Origin: Flavobacterium gelidilacus DSM 15343
GTDB lineage: Bacteria; Bacteroidota; Bacteroidia; Flavobacteriales; Flavobacteriaceae
Direction: 5' to 3'
NCBI RefSeq assembly: GCF_000422685.1
Contig: NZ_KE383904.1
Span: 72,257-136,256 of the forward strand
Length of the DNA: 64,000 nt
Part shown: piece by piece, positions 58,971 to 64,000 of the stretch
Numbering within the stretch: the first letter of the stretch is position 1
Layout of the letters: every line of letters starts with the position of its first letter
The notes under the pieces: model-generated
The model's database searches: none
Told to the model about the DNA's origin: nothing
What the model saw: only the letters and a program-made list of their open reading frames with translations
Made by a program: the position numbers and the translations under genes

Positions 58971-59200
58971 TTAGTATTTTTTTTTCAAAGGTTTTAAATT
59001 TATTGGTTAAAGATTATTTTAAGTAATAAAAATTTTTACATTTTAAAAATGTTTTCGAACTATTTTACTAGTACTTAAGCAATCCTAATAAAATGCTTAG
59101 CTACCAAAACAAGACAATCAATAGTAAAAATTTAATGTAAATTTTCACTAATACAGAAAGGCTCTAGTAGATATCTTATTCTTAAATGATATGAGTTAGT

Positions 59201-59332
59201 AAAGCAAGTGTAATTCAAAGCATAAAAATTGGCAAATGGGCAACCATAGGAGCAGGAGCCGTAATAATTAACGACATTCCAGACTATGCAACAGTAGTCG
59301 GCAATCCAGGAAAAATTATCAAAACAAATTAA
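59201..59332 (+). pseudogene. Remnant of a NeuD/PglD-type acetyltransferase (C-terminus)
   Basis: The frame from 59201 reads KASVIQSIKIGKWATIGAGA and continues VIINDIPDYATVVGNPGKIIKTN before a stop at 59330. This is the C-terminal end of a hexapeptide acetyltransferase. A stop at 59192-59194 closes the frame upstream, so nothing of the N-terminal domain remains. It is not a copy of the intact neighbour (58326-58970), whose ending differs, so it is the trace of a separate gene. Confidence 0.85.
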
Positions 59333-59365
59333 AATGTTGTCATTGCGAGGAACGCTGCAACCTCC

Positions 59366-59397
59366 AAAAAAAAAAATCCGCAGGCAAAACCCACGGA
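59366..59397 (-). terminator. Rho-independent terminator of the minus-strand gene
   Basis: On the minus strand TCCGTGGG pairs with CCTGCGGA (8 bp including two wobbles) around TTTTG, followed by at least ten T. It lies 26 bp beyond the stop codon of the gene at 59423. Confidence 0.85.
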
Positions 59398-59422
59398 CAA
59401 TTTTTCCAAAACCAACAACAAC

Positions 59423-60175
59423 CTAGTTGTCAACAATTTCCAAAATACTAAGAGCACTAGAATCTAAGGCTGTTAATTCCTTAAAGCCATTTATTTCTTT
59501 ATAAAATAGCACTTGCACCATATAAAAAATAAAAGTCGAAACATTCGGCAAATCAGTGGGTTGTAAAATTAAATCGGCAGCCACATTGCTTATGGGCAAA
59601 TAAACTTCATCATTTCGTTTAGGCGAAACAATAAAATTCACAGGATCCATCCCAATCATTACCGCTTTAAAACTTACATGCGTAGCACCAGTAGGAGCCA
59701 CAAGATCTTCTATAGGATTAAAAGAAGTAATGCTAGCTTCTCCACTGGCCATATCGATTACAAAATCACGGGCCATCAAACTACTTACAGTCGTTTTCCC
59801 ATAAAAATCAAACCCAGTAAGCAGTCCTTTTCCCTTAACCGTCAATAAACCTTCGCTAACTTCTCTGCCTCCCAAACGGTGAATAGCATCTGCATTTTTA
59901 ATTTGGTTTAACAATTTGTTCAACCGCTGAACCCCTCTAAAAGGTTTAACTTTTATAAGTTCATTTTTAATACCACTGCGAAGCAAAGCACCAAACTTGG
60001 AATACGCACCAAGTTCTTTTTGCAACATGCGCAAAGTTTTAAATTTTGGATTAGCATCCATTTTTGCTTTGTCCAACGAAGATTTAGAGCGACTTAATCT
60101 TCCGTTAACACCTTCTGTGTACGTAACTCCATCTATGGAACCTCTTAAGCGTACAATCCCTTGATTTTTAGCCAT
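59423..60175 (-). CDS. Conserved-type Flavobacteriaceae hypothetical protein
   Basis: I do not recognise a function for this 250-residue product. It begins MAKNQGIVRLRGSIDGVTYT, then EGVNGRLSRSKSSLDKAKMDANPKF, a start seen in a family of Flavobacteria proteins of unknown role. There is no signal peptide or membrane helix. The N-terminal 90 residues are basic and helical; the rest looks beta-rich. It is a single gene with a strong terminator and a 660-bp upstream gap, surrounded by genes on the other strand. Confidence 0.7.
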   Translation of the reverse strand: MAKNQGIVRLRGSIDGVTYTEGVNGRLSRSKSSLDKAKMDANPKFKTLRMLQKELGAYSKFGALLRSGIKNELIKVKPFRGVQRLNKLLNQIKNADAIHRLGGREVSEGLLTVKGKGLLTGFDFYGKTTVSSLMARDFVIDMASGEASITSFNPIEDLVAPTGATHVSFKAVMIGMDPVNFIVSPKRNDEVYLPISNVAADLILQPTDLPNVSTFIFYMVQVLFYKEINGFKELTALDSSALSILEIVDN

Positions 60176-60835
60176 TTCTTATGGTTTTTATAGTTAATAA
60201 AGCCAAATGTAGCAGGCTATAAAAACAAAAACAAAACTTAGGTAGTCAAATAACCTAAAAGGAATAAAAAGACCTAAATAATGACAAAAAACGGCTTTTA
60301 ATACAAAAAAACAACATAAAAGGACTGAAAATGACTTAAAAGAACCAAATAAACTTATACAATACTTAAAATTTTAACATTTTTTGTTTTGGTATTAAAT
60401 AAAAAACACTAATTTCGTGTAAAATATTTAATTTGTAGTATTTTTAGCAAGTTGTCTTTTCTTCAAGAAAGACTTGTTGTTGAAACATAGGAAAGGGTAA
60501 AAAGCTAGTAGCATATGAAGCGAACGCACCAAGTGGGTTTAGCTTAAAGGGGAGGATAAAAGCACAAGCGATTAAAAGTTCTAGGGTCTAACGGAATCTT
60601 TAGAAGTTGTAAAAATGAAACACATCGACAAGTGCAGCTTTAAAATAGGAAAAGCTAAAATAAAAAAAAATATAGCTAAGGTTTTTACAACAGTAGGGAG
60701 TATGATAAGGATAAAGCAAAAAATAAACACGACAAAACAACAACCAACACGATGTAAATACGACCTAACAACGTACTAATTACGAAGTAAACACGAAGGA
60801 ACTGCAACATTGGCACGATAAAGCGCTTTTTTATC
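60176..60835. other. Long intergenic region with several hairpins, possible structured RNA
   Basis: I see no gene. At 60449-60474 GTCTTTTCTT and AAGAAAGAC form a hairpin. At 60502-60545 AAGCTA and TAGCTT enclose AACGCAC-CAA-GTGGGTT, itself a hairpin with one G-G mismatch. At 60813-60839 GCACGATAAA and TTTATCGTGC form a perfect 10-bp stem. Whether this is transcribed is unknown; no convincing promoter box precedes the first hairpin. Confidence 0.4.
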
Positions 60836-61069
60836 GTGCAAAAACGAACCAGAGATAGTAAAAAAAATAACAAGCTAAAAACTAAAAGGGTGCATCCAAA
60901 CAAAAGAGTCTTCATAAATGTCAAAGACATTCAGGTGATAACAGGCAAAAAGGAAAAAGCATGCTATCAAATTATCCTAAAAATAAAACAGCATTACAAA
61001 AAAGAACGGCATCAAGCCATCACTTTTAAAGAATTTTATAGATATTTTGGCATAGAACAAGAAGAATAA
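60836..61069 (+). CDS. Small basic hypothetical protein, helix-turn-helix-like
   Basis: The open frame encodes up to 77 residues; I do not recognise its function. The only conserved-looking part is RVFINVKDIQVITGKKEKACYQIILKIKQHYKKERHQAITFKEFYRYFGIEQEE. This could form a small helix-turn-helix, as in some phage or transposon excisionase-like proteins. No ATG is available: the first GTG (60836) lies in the arm of a perfect hairpin, and a second GTG at 60890 is at least as plausible. It stands alone, with sparse DNA on both sides. Confidence 0.5.
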   Translation: MQKRTRDSKKNNKLKTKRVHPNKRVFINVKDIQVITGKKEKACYQIILKIKQHYKKERHQAITFKEFYRYFGIEQEE

Positions 61070-61416
61070 AAAAACAAATCTTCCGTTTTTTTTAGATAGC
61101 TCCTAAAATAAAAAAAGCAATTCGAATAAAGCGAAGGGTCTAAATTTTTCTTTTTGGCATTTTCTATAGCAGAAAGCATAGTATATGGTGTGCTGTGCCC
61201 ATTTATTTTCTTTTAAAAATACAGGCTTGCAATAATAAAAAAAACGTTTAGCCCAAAAACAAATGGAGAAAAACAGTTTATCAAGCGGCTAATAGAATTA
61301 AGAGTACAAAAGCAGATAAATGTAAACTAATGTTGACATAAAAAAAAGTATATTTGTAACCTTTGGAATTCACTCAATGAAATGCAAGTAAAAAAATAAA
61401 TAAAAAACATTTTTTA
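61070..61416. other. Sparse gap before the second sugar transferase
   Basis: No gene is evident. A short open stretch encoding KKTFSPKTNGEKQFIKRLIE and ending at about 61330 is too short and has no start codon. TATATTTG at 61349-61356 is a good -7 box, with TTG at 61333-61335 too close to be a normal -33 element. An ATG at 61376 is followed by a frame that stops after four codons. Confidence 0.6.
61349..61356 (+). promoter_or_regulatory. -7 box before the second sugar transferase
   Basis: TATATTTG fits TAnnTTTG and lies 20 bp before the ATG at 61376 and 61 bp before the TTG at 61417. Confidence 0.5.
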
Positions 61417-62007
61417 TTGAAACGTCTTTTTGATTTTATGGCAGCCTTAATAAGTTTAGTATTCTTTGGAGTACCTATTCTTATAGCGTATTTAGTTACA
61501 AGTATAGACACTTCTTCAAACGGTTTATTTAAACAAATAAGAGTAGGACAAAAAGCCAAGTTGTTTACCATATACAAACTCAAAACCATAAATCCCAAAA
61601 CAAAAAAAATTTCTACAATTGGAAATTTTTTAAGAAAGTCCAAAATAGATGAATTACCGCAGCTAGTTAATATTCTAATAGGGCAAATGAGTTTTGTAGG
61701 TCCTAGACCCGATATTCCAGGCTATTACGATACCTTAGAAGGGGAGAATAGAAAAATACTAAAATTAAAACCAGGTTTGACTTCGGAAGCTTCAATTAAA
61801 TACGCTAAAGAAGAAATGATTCTTAGCCAACAAGTTGATCCTTTGGCTTATAATGATTATGTAATTTTTCCCGATAAAGTGAAAATGAATTTAAAATATT
61901 ATTATAACCAAAGTATTTTCTTAGATTTGCAAATATTGTTTAGGACAATTTTCAGGTCATTTGGAGAAGGAGACATTTGGAAAAGGGAAGATGAGAAGGC
62001 GAAATGA
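61417..62007 (+). CDS. Sugar phosphotransferase (Bac_transf family), start unusual
   Basis: The 196-residue product from TTG reads LKRLFDFMAALISLVFFGVPIL, the standard start of this family. It continues with GLFKQIRVGQKAKLFTIYKLKT, the catalytic Asp-Glu in RKSKIDELPQLVNILIGQMSFVGPRPDI and LKPGLTSEASIKYA. No ATG fits before the conserved KRLFDF segment. The upstream ATG at 61376 would be in frame if one A were removed, giving MNASKKINKKHFLL before KRLFDF. It may therefore carry a recent frameshift or use TTG. Confidence 0.8.
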   Translation: MKRLFDFMAALISLVFFGVPILIAYLVTSIDTSSNGLFKQIRVGQKAKLFTIYKLKTINPKTKKISTIGNFLRKSKIDELPQLVNILIGQMSFVGPRPDIPGYYDTLEGENRKILKLKPGLTSEASIKYAKEEMILSQQVDPLAYNDYVIFPDKVKMNLKYYYNQSIFLDLQILFRTIFRSFGEGDIWKREDEKAK

Positions 62008-62092
62008 TAAGAAATACAAGAGGTTTTGGGTTTATTTTTATTGCGTTTAACTATAGAAGCCTAATCTTTTAGGTCATTAAAATTAAAAAAAA

Positions 62093-62728
62093 ATGAATAC
62101 GATTAAAAAAGCAAGTGTAGTGTTAGTTCTTTTGTGTAGTGTAATGTCTTTTGGGCAAAAGAAGTGGAACCAAGTTTCCATTGAAGCTGGCTATGGATAT
62201 GTATCTCCTTCAAAATTGTATGGGGATGCTTACAGTAAAAGTGATTTTTCAGGCTTTAATCATTTTGATGTGGGAGTGCGTTATATGATTGAACAAAATT
62301 TTGGACTAAAACTAAATTATGGGAGAGACGTATTCTCAAAAGGAGATGCTGGTGTAACTTACAACAGTATTATGGTTTCTGGAGTTTATAATGTAGGGAG
62401 TTTGTTTGATTTAAAGCGAGCTACTAATGAAAAAATAGGGTTGCTAGGACGTGTTGGTGTAGGAGTTACTTTTGCTAAACCTGAAACCATTAGCGGAACA
62501 GAACATATTGGAACAGCAACTATTGGTTTAACACCTCAAGTAAAACTTTCAGAACGAATCAGTATTTATGGGGATGCAGCTTATGCATTTCGCTTAAAAC
62601 AACATTATGGGTTTGACGGAGTTCTTTTAGATAGTGAATACAAGTCAAAGTTAGGAAAAACAACCGTGTTTTCTGTAGGCCTAATTTTTTACTGGGGCAA
62701 CAAAAGCAAGCATGCAGATTGGTACTAA
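62093..62728 (+). CDS. Outer membrane beta-barrel protein
   Basis: The 211-residue product begins with a signal peptide (MNTIKKASVVLVLLCSVMSFGQ). It has alternating aromatic and polar strands such as VSIEAGYGYVSPSKLYG, FDVGVRYMIEQNFGLKLNYGRD and the ending FSVGLIFYWGNKSKHADWY. This matches small 8-10 stranded OmpA/OmpW-like barrels of Bacteroidota. The function is unknown. It lies between two sugar-modification genes, which may be chance. A short CCTAA/TTAGG hairpin is at about 62062-62075. Confidence 0.85.
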   Translation: MNTIKKASVVLVLLCSVMSFGQKKWNQVSIEAGYGYVSPSKLYGDAYSKSDFSGFNHFDVGVRYMIEQNFGLKLNYGRDVFSKGDAGVTYNSIMVSGVYNVGSLFDLKRATNEKIGLLGRVGVGVTFAKPETISGTEHIGTATIGLTPQVKLSERISIYGDAAYAFRLKQHYGFDGVLLDSEYKSKLGKTTVFSVGLIFYWGNKSKHADWY

Positions 62729-62788
62729 TATAAGGAAGAATATTCTTTTAAAGGATTAATTAACATCCTTTAAAAATAAGTTTAGTTT

Positions 62789-63931
62789 ATGAATACAGAA
62801 AAAATATGGTTGTCTTCTCCACATATGGGAGGCAACGAACAAAAATATGTACAAGAAGCTTTTGAGGCCAATTGGGTAGCTCCTTTAGGACCCAATGTGA
62901 ATGGTTTAGAAATCGATATTGAAAAGTATTTGGAGCAATCTAGCCATGTAGCGGCCTTAAGTTCAGGGACAGCGGCATTGCATCTAGGTTTAATTTTATT
63001 AGGCGTAAAAGCTGGGGATGAAGTAATTTGCCAAAGCATGACATTTTCAGCATCTGCTAATCCTATTTTGTATTTAGGAGCCATACCGGTTTTTATTGAC
63101 AGTGAAAAAGACACATGGAATTTATGCCCGATAGCTCTAGAAGAAGCTATTGTAGACAGAATAGCCAAAGGTAAAAAGCCAAAAGCTATAATTGGCGTGC
63201 ATTTATATGGGATGCCTTTTAAAGTGGAGGAAATAATGACAGTTTCCAAAAAATACAATATTCCTGTTTTGGAAGACAGTGCCGAAGCTTTGGGAAGCAC
63301 TTACAAAGGACAAAAATGCGGTACATTTGGACCCTTAGCAGCTTTATCATTTAACGGAAATAAAATTATAACTACTTCTGGTGGGGGAGCATTAGTTTGT
63401 AAAAAGAAAGAAGACAAAGATAAAACGGTCTTTTTGGCTACGCAATCTAGAGATAATGCCCCACATTACCAACATTCAGAAATTGGCTATAACTACAGAA
63501 TGAGTAACATTTGTGCTGGAATAGGTCGTGGACAAATGGAAGTTATTGACTTAAGAGTTTCTCAGCGCAGAGCTATGAATACTTTTTACCAAGCAATTTT
63601 TAAAGACAATGACGAAGTTTCTGTTTTTAAAGAACCTAATACAGATTATTTTTCCAACCACTGGTTGAGTGCTATTGTGTTAGATTCTTATGAAAAAAGA
63701 GAAGCACTGCGTTTGGCTTTGGAAAAAGAAAACATTGAGTCTAGACCTTTGTGGAAACCCATGCATTTGCAACCTATTTTTTCAAAATACCCTTATTATG
63801 GCAAAAAAGTAGCAGAAGAACTGTTTGATAACGGCTTGTGTTTGCCTTCTGGATCAAATTTAAAGGAAACAGACAAACTAAGAATTGAAAAAAATATAAG
63901 TTCTTTTTTTACTACATTTGCCAACTTGTAA
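62789..63931 (+). CDS. DegT/DnrJ/EryC1-family sugar aminotransferase (PglE-like)
   Basis: The 380-residue product is a PLP-dependent sugar aminotransferase. It starts IWLSSPHMGGNEQKYVQEAFEANWVAPLGPNVNGLE, has SSGTAALHLGLILLGV and EDSAEALGSTYKGQKCGTFG, and carries the internal-aldimine lysine in SFNGNKIITTSGGGALV. The region HWLSAIVLD and RPLWKPMHLQPIFSKYP are typical of the PglE/LegC group. It would supply an amino group to a 4-keto sugar, and with PglC- and PglD-like genes suggests bacillosamine-type synthesis. No PglF-type dehydratase is in the window. Confidence 0.92.
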   Translation: MNTEKIWLSSPHMGGNEQKYVQEAFEANWVAPLGPNVNGLEIDIEKYLEQSSHVAALSSGTAALHLGLILLGVKAGDEVICQSMTFSASANPILYLGAIPVFIDSEKDTWNLCPIALEEAIVDRIAKGKKPKAIIGVHLYGMPFKVEEIMTVSKKYNIPVLEDSAEALGSTYKGQKCGTFGPLAALSFNGNKIITTSGGGALVCKKKEDKDKTVFLATQSRDNAPHYQHSEIGYNYRMSNICAGIGRGQMEVIDLRVSQRRAMNTFYQAIFKDNDEVSVFKEPNTDYFSNHWLSAIVLDSYEKREALRLALEKENIESRPLWKPMHLQPIFSKYPYYGKKVAEELFDNGLCLPSGSNLKETDKLRIEKNISSFFTTFANL

Positions 63932-64000
63932 CAAATTGTTAAGTATTGTTTTAACCTCAAAAAAGCATTGAAAAATAATTTACTAAATAAAGCCATAGAG

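Larger units (their letters stand above)
58971..59422. other. Gap with a gene remnant, a dispersed repeat and a terminator
   Basis: 58971-59190 is AT-rich with no recognisable gene. 59201-59332 holds an acetyltransferase remnant, listed separately. TTGTCATTGCGAGGAACGCT at 59337-59356 is related to the repeat in the hairpin element near 17.98 kb. The minus-strand terminator follows. Confidence 0.65.

Noticed and set aside
60813..60839. Perfect 10-bp hairpin as a terminator
   Set aside because: No T run follows on either strand, so it is better seen as a possible regulatory or accidental structure.
61200..61332. Short open stretch reading KKTFSPKTNGEKQFIKRLIE up to a stop
   Set aside because: It is only about 35 codons, lacks a start codon and matches nothing I recognise.
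61333..61356. TTGACA with TATATTTG as a sigma-70-like promoter
   Set aside because: The 13-bp spacing is too short for either the Bacteroidota or the E. coli consensus; only the -7 box is kept.

Overview
The window is a low-GC Bacteroidota chromosome segment, most probably from a Flavobacterium or close relative. Supporting signs are the -7 promoter boxes of the form TAnnTTTG, the near absence of strong Shine-Dalgarno sequences, a type IX secretion sorting tail on a secreted protein, zinc-free S14 and L36, and families typical of Flavobacteriaceae. No tRNA, rRNA, CRISPR array, insertion sequence or prophage was recognised.

Layout. (1) 1-17.8 kb is the ribosomal protein superoperon: rpsL-rpsG-fusA-rpsJ, then a terminator and a new promoter, then rplC-rplD-rplW-rplB-rpsS-rplV-rpsC-rplP-rpmC-rpsQ-rplN-rplX-rplE-rpsN-rpsH-rplF-rplR-rpsE-rpmD-rplO-secY-infA-rpmJ-rpsM-rpsK-rpsD-rpoA-rplQ. 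rpmD and rpmJ are short genes placed here by direct translation. (2) 17.8-36.2 kb is housekeeping and metabolism: carA, eno, a LytS/LytTR-type two-component pair, a leucine-rich-repeat protein exported by type IX secretion, gltA, two guanidino-group-modifying enzymes (one CtlX-like), a MarC-family membrane protein, a sodium:solute symporter and recR. (3) 36.2-58.97 kb is a Wzx/Wzy-type surface polysaccharide locus. It holds export lipoprotein, Wzc-type tyrosine kinase, epimerase, two nucleotide-sugar dehydrogenases, rfbB, flippase, an iron-sulfur protein paired with a pyruvyltransferase-like protein, glycosyltransferases, an EpsG-type polymerase, an acetyltransferase, a deacetylase-like protein, a PglC-like initiating transferase and a PglD/NeuD-like acetyltransferase. 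(4) 59-64 kb looks like a recombination boundary: a decayed acetyltransferase fragment, an isolated minus-strand gene, long sparse intergenic DNA, a second sugar-phosphate transferase with a damaged-looking start, an outer membrane barrel and a PglE-like aminotransferase.

The most unusual structure is around the two sugar dehydrogenase genes (41.1-44.1 kb). They are flanked by several hundred bases of imperfect inverted repeat, and the right side also carries a direct-repeat array with five copies of a 40-bp unit. Heptamer tandem repeats occur after the epimerase gene and inside a glycosyltransferase gene, where a change in copy number would shift the frame. Other points of note are a hairpin in the rpsD leader, a promoter for rpsH inside the end of rpsN, and a Flavobacterium-type intergenic hairpin element upstream of carA.

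No convincing new defence or mobile system was found. The novelty here is in repeat architecture and possible RNA regulation. All functions are assigned by reading motifs by eye; no database search was run.
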